64,000 nt of DNA from Bacteroides graminisolvens DSM 19988 = JCM 15093 (GTDB taxonomy: Bacteria > Bacteroidota > Bacteroidia > Bacteroidales > Bacteroidaceae): contig NZ_KE386627.1 of the NCBI RefSeq assembly GCF_000428125.1, positions 604,438 to 668,437 of the forward strand, read 5' to 3'. A program made the position numbers and the translations under genes. The notes beneath the pieces were generated by a model that ran no database searches, was not told the origin of the DNA, and saw only the letters and a list, made by a program, of their open reading frames with translations. Of this stretch, positions 24,940-33,751 are shown piece by piece (the stretch's first letter is position 1; the number at the start of each line of letters is the position of its first letter).

Positions 24940-27900
24940 ATGAAAAAGCAAAGATTCTTTGAAAGACTCGAACTGCGTAAAAGAGTGCCTCTCTTTTTAC
25001 TGGTTTGCATGACTCTTCTTTTGAACATTCAGTTGCTGAATGCTCAAAGTTCCACAATTCAGGTGAAAGGTACCGTAAACGATGGCAGCGACCCTGTTAT
25101 TGGTGCCAGTGTATTGGTCAAAGGCAGTACGACCAACGGAACCATTACCGACATAAATGGAAACTTCACATTGCAGGTACCTGCCAATGCCACTTTAGTA
25201 ATCAGCTTTGTTGGTTACAAAACACAAGAAGTTGCGGTTGCCGGAAAAAGCACGCTGGCAATTACTATTAAAGAGGACACCGAAACACTCGACGAAGTTG
25301 TTATTGTGGGTTTTGGTACGCAAAAGAAGGTAAATCTTACCGGATCAGTGGGGTTGGCTACTGCCAAAGAAATTGAGGCACGTCCCGTAGCCAATGCTAC
25401 ACAGGCGTTGCAAGGTTTGGTCCCGGGTTTACAAATTACCACCAACACCGGCGAATTAGGCAAAAGCATGTCTATCAACATTCGTGGTAATGGTACCATT
25501 GGCGACGGATCAAGCGGCAGTCCGCTGATTTTAATTGATGGCATGGAAGGCGATATCAATATGGTTAACCCGCAGGATATTGAGAACATTTCTGTATTGA
25601 AAGATGCGGCAGCTTCTTCTATTTACGGTTCACGTGCGCCTTTCGGCGTTATTTTAGTTACTACTAAAAAAGGCCGTACAGATAAGACAACCATCAATTA
25701 CAACAACAGTTTCCGCATTAACAGTGCAGTGAACCTGCCTGAAATGATGGATTCGTACACGTTTGCCAACTATTTCAATGCGGCAGCACGCAACTCACAT
25801 TGGGGAGATCAGTTCAACCAAAGCGTGATGCAACAGATGCTCGACTTTCAAGCTGCCGGAGGAACCAACAAAGGCGGTTTGCAAACAGATGGCAAGGTAT
25901 GGGGAAAACCAGCCGGTGACCCGTTTACCACTGCTTATGCAAACACTGACTGGTATTCTGAAATATACAAGGATAACAATTTCTCGCAAGAGCATAACCT
26001 GAGCGTTAGCGGAGGAAGCAGCAAATTTAATTATTATGCTTCTTTAGGTTACTTGGATCAAAACGGATTGCTTCGTCACGGCTCCGATGAGCTGAAACGT
26101 TACAATGCTACAGCCAAGTTCAACGCTGAGTTAAACAAATGGGTTAAGTTCAATTACAGTTTGCGCTTTGTGCGTCAGGATTTGGATCGCCCCACTACCT
26201 TCGGCGATGGTTTGTACGAAAGAATTGGCCGTCAAACATGGCCTAACCTTCCGGTGTACGACGAAAACGGCTATTACTTCAATAGCAATGCCGACACCCC
26301 GGCTATGTCTCTGGCAATGGGTGGCAATTACAACACGCAGACCGACAAAACTTACCATCAGGCAGGTTTGGTTTTTGAACCTATTAAGAACTGGGTAACC
26401 AATGTAGAGTTCAACTACAGCACCAATTCCGCAGATACACGTGAGGTGACTTTGCCTTATTACAATCACGATGTAGCCGGTAACATTATAGACACCAAAG
26501 GTACTTCTAGTTTGTACCAGGATTATAAGAAAGAGAATTATACGAACTGGAATATTTATTCTACTTATTCATTTTCTCTGCAAGATGTTCACAACTTCAA
26601 AGTATTGGGTGGTTTCCAATCGGAAGAAATGCGCCAAAAGTTCTTCAAGGTAAAAGGTTACGGTTTGCAGGTGGAAGATCTGCCCGAGCTGGACTTGATA
26701 TCGAACATCAACGGTGCCGGAGAAGATAAGGTTCCCGAAGTAGGTGGCTACCGTAACGAATGGGCTACTGCCGGTTTCTTCGGCAGGGTAAACTACGACT
26801 ATCAGGGTCGTTACCTGGCTGAGGTAAACTTGCGTTATGACGGTGCGTCTCGTTTCCGTAGAGGAAATCGCTGGCAAACATCTCCCTCATTCTCTTTGGG
26901 ATACAACATTGCACAAGAAAGCTTCTGGGAAGATTTTGCCAAGACATGCAACCAATTGAAACTTCGTTTTTCGTATGGTGAGCTGGGTAATATGAACACA
27001 ACGGGTTGGTATCCTACGTATCGTACCATGACTCTGGGACAAGCTAACGGAAACTGGCTACAAAACGGCGTGAAACCCAATACGGCTTATGTGGGTAGCC
27101 TCATCAGTACTGCCCTGTCTTGGGAAAAGGTACGTACTTATAATGTGGGACTTGATTTCGGTCTCTTTGACAACCGCCTAACCGGTTCGCTCGATGCGTA
27201 TGTGCGTTACACTGACAACATGGTAGGCCCTTCTGTAGAACTTCCTGCCACATTGGGTATTGCTGCTCCTAAAACAAATAACTGCGATTTGAAAACCAAA
27301 GGATGGGAATTAACCATCGGGTGGCAAGATCGTACCAAGTTTGGCTTGGGTTATGGTGTTAAATTCAACGTGTCCGATGCACGTACTTACATTGAAAGCT
27401 ATCCGGGTAACCCCACCAACTCTATCTCTTCTTACGTAGCCGGTCGTGAAATTGGCGAAATCTGGGGTTTTGAAACCGTAGGCATTGCCAAAACAGACGC
27501 TGAAATGCAAGCGCATTTAGCAAAGGTTGGCGGACAACCGCTTGGCAGTGAGTGGACTGCCGGAGATATTATGTATGCTGATTTAGATGGAAAACCGGGT
27601 ATTACCAAAGGCTCACAAACAGTGAATGACCATGGCGACCTGAAGGTGATTGGTAACAATACACCGCGTTATCACTTCGGACTCGACCTGAATGCAAATT
27701 TCAAAGGTTTCGATGTCCGTGCTTTATTCCAAGGCGTAATGAAACGTGATTACTGGCAGGGTTCAAACATGTTCTGGGGTGCCGATGCAACCTGGGGTAT
27801 GTGGTGGTCAACCGGCTTAAAGGAACATCAAGACTATTTCCGTTCGGAAGCAATCGGTTTAGCCGGACATGAAATTGCCCCCAACACCGACTCATACTAC

Positions 27901-28221
27901 CCGCGTCCTATATTCAACACCACTAAAAACCAAGAGGTGCAAACTCGTTACATGCAGAATGCAGCTTACATCCGTTTGAAGAACTTACAGATTGGTTATA
28001 CCATTCCGGCTTCTTTGGTTCGTAAAGCAGGCATTACCAATTGCCGTGTCTTTGTATCGGGCGAAAACTTGTGGACAGGTACCAACTTAACTAAACTGTT
28101 TGACCCCGAAACCTTGAACGGTGGAAATACCAACAGCAATGCAGCTGCACCAATCAAGAGCGGTGGTAATGCTTATCCGCTTCTTAAAACTTGGTCGGTA
28201 GGACTTAGCGTTTCACTTTAA
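24940..28221 (+). CDS. SusC/RagA-type TonB-dependent transporter
   Basis: The 1093-residue outer membrane protein has a signal peptide, an N-terminal carboxypeptidase-regulatory-like domain (VKGTVNDGSDPVIGASVLVKGSTTNG), a TonB-box-like EVVIVGFGTQKK, a plug domain with the SusC signature IRGNGTIGDGSSGSPLILIDG, and a 22-strand barrel. It imports an oligomer handed over by the SusD partner encoded 21 bases downstream. The substrate is not evident from the neighbours because no glycoside hydrolase or protease lies nearby. Confidence 0.95.
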   Translation: MKKQRFFERLELRKRVPLFLLVCMTLLLNIQLLNAQSSTIQVKGTVNDGSDPVIGASVLVKGSTTNGTITDINGNFTLQVPANATLVISFVGYKTQEVAVAGKSTLAITIKEDTETLDEVVIVGFGTQKKVNLTGSVGLATAKEIEARPVANATQALQGLVPGLQITTNTGELGKSMSINIRGNGTIGDGSSGSPLILIDGMEGDINMVNPQDIENISVLKDAAASSIYGSRAPFGVILVTTKKGRTDKTTINYNNSFRINSAVNLPEMMDSYTFANYFNAAARNSHWGDQFNQSVMQQMLDFQAAGGTNKGGLQTDGKVWGKPAGDPFTTAYANTDWYSEIYKDNNFSQEHNLSVSGGSSKFNYYASLGYLDQNGLLRHGSDELKRYNATAKFNAELNKWVKFNYSLRFVRQDLDRPTTFGDGLYERIGRQTWPNLPVYDENGYYFNSNADTPAMSLAMGGNYNTQTDKTYHQAGLVFEPIKNWVTNVEFNYSTNSADTREVTLPYYNHDVAGNIIDTKGTSSLYQDYKKENYTNWNIYSTYSFSLQDVHNFKVLGGFQSEEMRQKFFKVKGYGLQVEDLPELDLISNINGAGEDKVPEVGGYRNEWATAGFFGRVNYDYQGRYLAEVNLRYDGASRFRRGNRWQTSPSFSLGYNIAQESFWEDFAKTCNQLKLRFSYGELGNMNTTGWYPTYRTMTLGQANGNWLQNGVKPNTAYVGSLISTALSWEKVRTYNVGLDFGLFDNRLTGSLDAYVRYTDNMVGPSVELPATLGIAAPKTNNCDLKTKGWELTIGWQDRTKFGLGYGVKFNVSDARTYIESYPGNPTNSISSYVAGREIGEIWGFETVGIAKTDAEMQAHLAKVGGQPLGSEWTAGDIMYADLDGKPGITKGSQTVNDHGDLKVIGNNTPRYHFGLDLNANFKGFDVRALFQGVMKRDYWQGSNMFWGADATWGMWWSTGLKEHQDYFRSEAIGLAGHEIAPNTDSYYPRPIFNTTKNQEVQTRYMQNAAYIRLKNLQIGYTIPASLVRKAGITNCRVFVSGENLWTGTNLTKLFDPETLNGGNTNSNAAAPIKSGGNAYPLLKTWSVGLSVSL

Positions 28222-28242
28222 ACCACTAAAATAAGGAATATC

Positions 28243-30300
28243 ATGAAATCGAATTATAAATATATATTCAAGACTTTGATGGCAATGAGCATTGCCGTTG
28301 CAACTACGTCATGCGAGGATTTCCTTGACAGAGAGCCCATGTCAACCATTTCTCCCGAGACCTATTTCTCCACAGCGGCACAGCTGGAAGCTAATCTGAA
28401 TGATGAATATCCCAACATTCTGCCTTCATTCGGTCAGTGGGGTTACGGCGTCTTTGGCGAGGATAAAGGAACCGACAACCAGATAGAAGTAACTGCCAAC
28501 GATCGCTATACCGCAGATCGCTGGAAAGTGCCTCATAGTGAAAGTGATAACTGGAAGTTTGAGCGTATCTATCGCGTGAACTTCTTTTTATCCGAAACAC
28601 TTCCCAAATTTGGTGATGATATAAGCGGTGCAAAGAATACTATTTCGGGTAGTATACCTACTATTAAGCACTACATTGGTGAGATGTACTTTTTACGTGC
28701 TTATGAATACTTCAAGAAGCTTCAGCTTTTTGGTGACTTTCCTATCATCGAAACACCACTTGCCGATGATGCCACAGCGCTTCGTGAAGCAAGCAAACGT
28801 GCTCCGCGCAATGAAGTAGCTCGTTTCATCCTTGCAGATCTCGACAAGGCTTACAGTTACATGAGTGATGTTGATTTGGCTACCACTCGTATAAATAAGG
28901 ACTTAGCCATGTTGGTAAAATCTCGTGTGGCATTGTTTGAAGGTAGCTGGTTGAAGAACTTCAAAGGTACGGCATTTGTACCCGGCGGCGAAGGATGGCC
29001 GGGAGCTAAGATATACAGCAACTATCAGTACCCCAGCGGAAGCATTGACAACGAAGTGAAATATTTCTTGGAACAAGCTGTGGCTGCTGCTAAAATTGTA
29101 GGTGATAAGTACAAAGGTAGTCTCACTCAAAACACCGGTGTGCTACAGCAGTCGGCAACAGATCCTGCCAATCCTTATTTTGATATGTTTGCGCAAGAAG
29201 ACCTTTCAAAGGTTTCCGAAGTACTTCTTTGGCGTCAATATGCACGCGGACTGGCAACTCATAACATTAACTCGGCAGCCGGACGCGGTAATTACCGTAT
29301 CGGTTTAACACGCGGATTAGTACAAAACTTCCTGATGAAAGACGGTACACCTGTTTATACTCACGGAACATACGCCAACGGTGACGGTTACTACATGGGT
29401 GATAAAACCATTGCGGATGTGAAAGCGAACCGTGACTCTCGATTAAGCATATTCTTGAAGGAGCCGGGACAGAAAAATATTCTTTTTGAAACCGATAACA
29501 ACGAAGGTACAGAAGCTGTTATGGTTGAGCCCTATCCTAGCATTACAAACGGTGATGGTGAGCGCGGTTATGCTACCGGCTATGCACTTCGCAAAGGCGG
29601 TTCATTCAATCGCAAACATTATGCAAACGGTGGTGGTTATACGGCTGCCGTATGTTTCAGAGCTGTGGAAGCGTTACTCAACTATATGGAGGCTAGTTAC
29701 ATGCTAACCGGAACACTCGATGCTACTGCCCGTGAGTACTGGACTGCCATTCGCCAACGTGCCAACATCAGTACCGACATTGACAAAACCATTGCCGCTA
29801 CTAACATGAGCATGGAAGCTGAAAACGACTGGGGAGCTTATACTGCCGGAGCAATCCTGACAGATAAAACCCTTTATAACATACGTCGCGAACGTCGTTG
29901 TGAGTTCATGGCCGAAGGAATTCGCTACATGGATCTTCGTCGCTGGCGCTCTATGGATCAGTTAGTAAGCACTCCCAGCCACCTGGAAGGCATGCACCTG
30001 TGGAACACCCCGATGGAAAGCTGGTACCTAAACAGCCAAGGTCAAACGATTCTGGTGGCTGATGGTTCCAACCAAGCCAATGTTTCCTCCAAAGATAAGA
30101 GCGAATATTTGCGTCCGTTCGAAAGAACTTCCAGTCAGGCTGCCTACAACGGTTGTACCTGGAAGATGGCGCATTACCTGAATCCGATCATGGTTAAACA
30201 ATTTCAGTTAACGGCTACTTCAGGTTCAGACGTGTCAACGTCTATACTTTACCAGAATCCGTTCTGGCCTGTTGTAGCAGATCAAACTGCAGAAAAATAG
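28243..30300 (+). CDS. SusD/RagB-type surface lipoprotein
   Basis: A 685-residue lipoprotein with signal peptide and lipobox (ATTSC), then the SusD tetratricopeptide-like scaffold (FLDREPMSTISPETYFSTAAQLEANLN; YFLRAYEYFKKLQLFGDFPIIETPL; RRERRCEFMAEGIRYMDLRRW). It is longer than classical SusD (about 550) and caps the SusC channel to capture substrate. The two genes form one operon ended by a region with a terminator at 30425-30464. Confidence 0.95.
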   Translation: MKSNYKYIFKTLMAMSIAVATTSCEDFLDREPMSTISPETYFSTAAQLEANLNDEYPNILPSFGQWGYGVFGEDKGTDNQIEVTANDRYTADRWKVPHSESDNWKFERIYRVNFFLSETLPKFGDDISGAKNTISGSIPTIKHYIGEMYFLRAYEYFKKLQLFGDFPIIETPLADDATALREASKRAPRNEVARFILADLDKAYSYMSDVDLATTRINKDLAMLVKSRVALFEGSWLKNFKGTAFVPGGEGWPGAKIYSNYQYPSGSIDNEVKYFLEQAVAAAKIVGDKYKGSLTQNTGVLQQSATDPANPYFDMFAQEDLSKVSEVLLWRQYARGLATHNINSAAGRGNYRIGLTRGLVQNFLMKDGTPVYTHGTYANGDGYYMGDKTIADVKANRDSRLSIFLKEPGQKNILFETDNNEGTEAVMVEPYPSITNGDGERGYATGYALRKGGSFNRKHYANGGGYTAAVCFRAVEALLNYMEASYMLTGTLDATAREYWTAIRQRANISTDIDKTIAATNMSMEAENDWGAYTAGAILTDKTLYNIRRERRCEFMAEGIRYMDLRRWRSMDQLVSTPSHLEGMHLWNTPMESWYLNSQGQTILVADGSNQANVSSKDKSEYLRPFERTSSQAAYNGCTWKMAHYLNPIMVKQFQLTATSGSDVSTSILYQNPFWPVVADQTAEK

Positions 30301-30352
30301 CAAGAAAATACATTTCTTGATTTACATCAAATGTTATCCCAAACAAACTTTT

Positions 30353-30465
30353 TATCTTTGTATCAGCAATAAGGTATTAAGATTACAAGGAAAAAAAGAT
30401 TCGTTTTTAGGTAACATTAAATTAAAAAGGCAATGCTGTTGTTGAAACATCATTGCCTTTTTTTG
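30353..30465 (+). ncRNA. candidate small RNA between susD and the YiiX-like gene
   Basis: TATCTTTG at 30353-30360 is a perfect -7 match with a weak -33 region. About 100 bases later the strong terminator at 30425-30464 ends any transcript, and no ORF lies between. The piece (about 30367-30465) could be an independent small RNA, or the promoter match is chance and this is the susD 3' end. The body has an A-rich single-stranded part and one terminal hairpin. Confidence 0.4.
30425..30464 (+). terminator. strong intrinsic terminator
   Basis: AAAAAGGCAATG and CATTGCCTTTTTTT form a long stem around a mostly unpaired centre and end in a T tract. It closes the susC-susD operon or the candidate sRNA. 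Confidence 0.85.
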
Positions 30466-30475
30466 TTTTAAAAAG

Positions 30476-30504
30476 TTGCATTTAAATATTTTTCCTTATA
30501 TTTG
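30476..30504 (+). promoter_or_regulatory. promoter of the YiiX-like gene
   Basis: TTG at 30476-30478, an 18-base spacer and TATATTTG at 30497-30504 match the Bacteroides promoter. The predicted transcript start is near 30511, close to an ATG at 30519. Confidence 0.65.
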
Positions 30505-30570
30505 TTCCCATAGCAACTATGAAAAGGACATGTACCTCTGAAAACAAAAGGATTTCCACATATCATTTTA

Positions 30571-31164
30571 TTGTGTGCTTTGATTACGGCCACGACCGCC
30601 TGCCACAAAGGCGACACAACTGTGAAAGCGGTTTTGCCGGCCGATAGCCTGTTGCGTGAAGGCGACCTGGTATTCAGGCGAGGCGCAGGATTGATTAGCC
30701 GGGCCGTACTGGCTGCCGATGAAGACGGACAGTTTTCCCACATCGGCATTGTAGTGCGCAAAGGCAATGACTGGATGGTGGTGCATGCCGTACCCGGAGA
30801 ACCTGAATTTAAAGGGGATTCTGACCGGGTAAAAATGGAACCGATAACCTCATTCTTCTGTTCCGAGAAAGCTAAAAGCGGAGCGGTAATGCGGGTGAAA
30901 GCCGACAGTACCGTGTGCTGCTCAGCTGCCCGAAGAGCGAAGGCGTTGTACCACAAGCGGGTGTTGTTTGACCATACTTATGATTTACAGGACTCTACGC
31001 GCATGTATTGCACGGAACTTATTGAGTATGTGTATCGTTTGGAAAAAGTCGACATATCGGGTGGAAAGCTCACTGCCATACACATTCCGGGATTCAACGG
31101 TAATTTTCTGCTGCCGGGAGATATGTTTCAAAGTAAAAAGCTGACAATGATATATCAGTATTAA
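30571..31164 (+). CDS. YiiX/YebB-like NlpC/P60 cysteine hydrolase, start uncertain
   Basis: The product carries the permuted papain-like (YaeF/YiiX) pattern: LREGDLVFRRG, then FSHIGIVV with the catalytic histidine, HAVPG, and the cysteine in MYCTELIEYVY. These enzymes cleave peptides, amides or lipid esters in the envelope. In frame, only a TTG at 30571 can start it, giving a stub of a lipoprotein signal (LITATTAC). If one A of the run at 30522-30525 is removed, the ATG at 30519 yields a full signal (MKGHVPLKTKGF...). So the true gene is likely 214 residues, and the present sequence has a one-base insertion or an alternative start. Confidence 0.75.
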   Translation: MCALITATTACHKGDTTVKAVLPADSLLREGDLVFRRGAGLISRAVLAADEDGQFSHIGIVVRKGNDWMVVHAVPGEPEFKGDSDRVKMEPITSFFCSEKAKSGAVMRVKADSTVCCSAARRAKALYHKRVLFDHTYDLQDSTRMYCTELIEYVYRLEKVDISGGKLTAIHIPGFNGNFLLPGDMFQSKKLTMIYQY

Positions 31165-31191
31165 CTGTTTAGTATTAACCTCTAAAAACAA

Positions 31192-31605
31192 ATGCTTATG
31201 AAAAAAGGACTCATCTATTTGGGACTGCTGTTTGTTACTACATTGCTTCTGGCTGCCTGCACGGCCAGCTCTCCGGGTGAAGCGGCCAAGAAATATGCCG
31301 GGTATATTCAGAAAGGTGAATATGAAAAATTTGCCGATGCCATAGCTCTTGACGAAAAAGCTACTCCCGAAGATAATAAGAAAAACAAAGAAATGGTTGT
31401 GGCTCTGCTTAAAGAAAAAGGAGCCAAATCCATTGAAGAGAAAGGTGGCATCAAAACCATTGAGATTCTGTCGGAAACAGTTTCGGAAGATGGCAATACG
31501 GCCAAGGTGGTACTGAAACAAACCTACGGCAACGGTGATGCTGAAGATTCTAATTTCGACCTCGTTAAGCAAGACGGAACTTGGAAGATCGTTATGGATA
31601 AATAA
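31192..31605 (+). CDS. DUF4878-like lipoprotein
   Basis: A 137-residue exported lipoprotein with lipobox LAAC near residue 20 and a compact domain (SPGEAAKKYAGYIQKGEYEKFADAI ... VVLKQTYGNGDAEDSNFDLVKQDGTWKIVMDK). That ending is typical of DUF4878/NTF2-like lipoproteins of Bacteroidota. Function is unknown. It follows the YiiX-like gene by 27 bases and is ended by a strong terminator. Confidence 0.8.
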   Translation: MLMKKGLIYLGLLFVTTLLLAACTASSPGEAAKKYAGYIQKGEYEKFADAIALDEKATPEDNKKNKEMVVALLKEKGAKSIEEKGGIKTIEILSETVSEDGNTAKVVLKQTYGNGDAEDSNFDLVKQDGTWKIVMDK

Positions 31606-31610
31606 AATCC

Positions 31611-31658
31611 CATTCAACCCCAAACGTATGCTGTTGCAGCAAGGTTTGGGGTTGAATG
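31611..31658. terminator. bidirectional terminator between convergent genes
   Basis: Perfect 15-base arms CATTCAACCCCAAAC and GTTTGGGGTTGAATG enclose an 18-base loop, and T5-plus runs follow on the plus strand. It serves the lipoprotein gene and probably the convergent AraC gene. Confidence 0.88.
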
Positions 31659-31661
31659 TTT

Positions 31662-32555
31662 TTATTTTTTTCTATATTCCTTGGGTGACATGCCGGTGTA
31701 ATGCTTGAAATATTTGCCAAAGAATGACTGGTTGGCAAAGTTCAGTTCTTCTGAAATCTGCTGTATATTCATATCCGATGATTTGAGCAGGGTTTTGGCT
31801 TCGAGTATCACAGACTCATCAATCCAGGTACCTGCCGTTTTACCACTCACCTCTTTCACCGCCCACGACAAATGTTTGGGGGTGATGCAAAGTTTGCGGG
31901 CGTAGAAATTGACACCCCGCTCCTTTTTATACGACAAAGACACTTCTTTCAAAAAGTCCTCAAATATTTCTTGTTGACGAGGTTTATTACGCCCCTCTTC
32001 TGCCGCAAAATAAGGCGAACAGAAATTGTACATTTCATATATCATCGAGAGGAAAAGTCCCCGCACCACTTCCCTACGATACAAATTGTAACTAGCTCTC
32101 ACCTTTTTCCAAAGGAAGGAATGATATTCCAACAAACTATCGAGTTGCTCGGAAGTCAGTGTTATACAAGGATGGGTATTTATATAAAAGAATAACGGCA
32201 ATATTTCATGCAAACGAGGAACTACCCCGTCAATGAAGTTTTTAGAGAACACAATGTAAGCTCCCGAAAAATCATCTGACATCTTGAAACACTGTATAAT
32301 CTGATCGGGCATGGCAATGAACATCTGTCCTTGTTCAAGCGTGTATTCTTCCAGGTTAATACCTAGCCGGCAACTGCCTTTGAGGCAGAGTGCAAAGATA
32401 GCCACATCCAGCCTGCTGGGATAATCCATCAACAGTACATCATCCAGTTTATCGAAGATGGCAAAGTCATCATCGATTGTATTTATTTCAGAAACGATAT
32501 CCGGCAAACTCTTTAATGTAGGTATGTTCGGATCGAGCAGCTTTGACAAGTCCAT
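31662..32555 (-). CDS. AraC-family regulator, left of the RND operon
   Basis: The 297-residue protein has a cupin-like N-terminal half (LKGSCRLGINLEEYTLEQGQMFIAMPDQIIQCF) and a C-terminal AraC double HTH (FYARKLCITPKHLSWAVKEV; LNFANQSFFGKYFKHYTGMSPKEYR). It is divergent from the RND operon, with 170 bases between, and is a close paralogue of the regulator at 38159. It most likely activates the pump in response to a toxic small molecule. A near-promoter CATCTTTG at 32678-32685 precedes the operon. Confidence 0.88.
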   Translation of the reverse strand: MDLSKLLDPNIPTLKSLPDIVSEINTIDDDFAIFDKLDDVLLMDYPSRLDVAIFALCLKGSCRLGINLEEYTLEQGQMFIAMPDQIIQCFKMSDDFSGAYIVFSKNFIDGVVPRLHEILPLFFYINTHPCITLTSEQLDSLLEYHSFLWKKVRASYNLYRREVVRGLFLSMIYEMYNFCSPYFAAEEGRNKPRQQEIFEDFLKEVSLSYKKERGVNFYARKLCITPKHLSWAVKEVSGKTAGTWIDESVILEAKTLLKSSDMNIQQISEELNFANQSFFGKYFKHYTGMSPKEYRKK

Positions 32556-32725
32556 GATCTTACTTTTTGCGCAAACATAAGAAAACTTTCTTAATCTACA
32601 ATAGTTTTATAACCAAATTCCGAAAAAAAGAACAATTTATATAAAAACAAGGGCTTTTTTAAGATGTTAAATGGCACCATCTTTGCAGCAAACAAATTAC
32701 ATAAAACTAAAGAATACAAATTATT

Positions 32726-33751
32726 ATGAAGTTAGCTGCGTATACAGGCATTTTCTTAAGTGCCCTGATCTGGATAAGTTGTTCAGGAAAAAAAGACGAA
32801 AATCAAGCAATACGGGCTGTACCCGTGAAAGTGGTCAAGGTGTCGGAATCATCCTACATGAACAGCCGAAACTATGTGGGAACAGTGGAAGCCGTTTCCT
32901 CCTCTTCACTCAGCTTCGAGGTAATGGGAAATGTAAACAAAGTCTTCGTTACCGAAGGAGAAAATGTACAGAAAGGTAAACTGTTGGCAACGCTCGATAA
33001 GGCCACGTTGCAAAACTCATATAACGCATCTCTGGCCAGCTTGAAAGAGGCACAAGATGCATACAACCGTATGAAGTCGCTCTATGACAACGGGAGTTTG
33101 CCCGAAATGAAATGGGTAGAGGTACAAAGCAAGTTGCAACAAGCTGTAAGCATGGAACAGATTTCACGCAAGAGTTTGAAGGATGCCGGTTTGCACGCTC
33201 CTTTTAGTGGGGTTATTTCAAGCAAAAGCATTGAACCGGGTATGAATGTCATGCCGGGTATTGAGGTAATGCAACTGGCAGACATCAGTACGGTAAACAT
33301 TAAAATTGCAGTTCCCGAAAAGGAAATTTCCCGCGTGAACAAAGGGCAACAGGCTGAAGTAAGAGTCGGTGCATTGGGCGATAAGCTGTTTACAGGTGTA
33401 GTGTCCGAGAAAGGTATTGCCGCCAATCCGCTGGCACATACTTATGAAGTTAAAATCAAGTTAAACAATACCTCACACGAGCTGATGCCGGGAATGGTGT
33501 GCAAAGTGGGTGTACACAGTCGCGAAACAGAGGCAGGTATTGTGTTGCCTACCCATACCGTACAGTTACAACCTGATGGAAAGAAGTTTGTGTGGGTGGT
33601 TAAAGATAATGCAGCTTCGCAACGCATGGTAAATACAGGAGATTTGACCGCAGAAGGTGTGATAATCACTGCCGGACTACAACCGGGCGATGAAGTGATT
33701 GTTTCGGGAAATCAAAAGGTAAGTGAAGGAACTAAGATTGCAGTCAAATGA
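32726..33751 (+). CDS. RND efflux periplasmic adaptor
   Basis: A 341-residue lipoprotein adaptor (lipobox WISC, residues 16-19) with a lipoyl half (VEAVSSSSLSFEVMGNVNKVFVTEGENVQKGKLLATL), a short helical hairpin, a second lipoyl half (GLHAPFSGVISS) and beta-barrel and membrane-proximal domains. This is the AcrA/MexA type. It couples the inner membrane pump to the outer membrane channel. It overlaps the permease by four bases. Confidence 0.92.
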   Translation: MKLAAYTGIFLSALIWISCSGKKDENQAIRAVPVKVVKVSESSYMNSRNYVGTVEAVSSSSLSFEVMGNVNKVFVTEGENVQKGKLLATLDKATLQNSYNASLASLKEAQDAYNRMKSLYDNGSLPEMKWVEVQSKLQQAVSMEQISRKSLKDAGLHAPFSGVISSKSIEPGMNVMPGIEVMQLADISTVNIKIAVPEKEISRVNKGQQAEVRVGALGDKLFTGVVSEKGIAANPLAHTYEVKIKLNNTSHELMPGMVCKVGVHSRETEAGIVLPTHTVQLQPDGKKFVWVVKDNAASQRMVNTGDLTAEGVIITAGLQPGDEVIVSGNQKVSEGTKIAVK

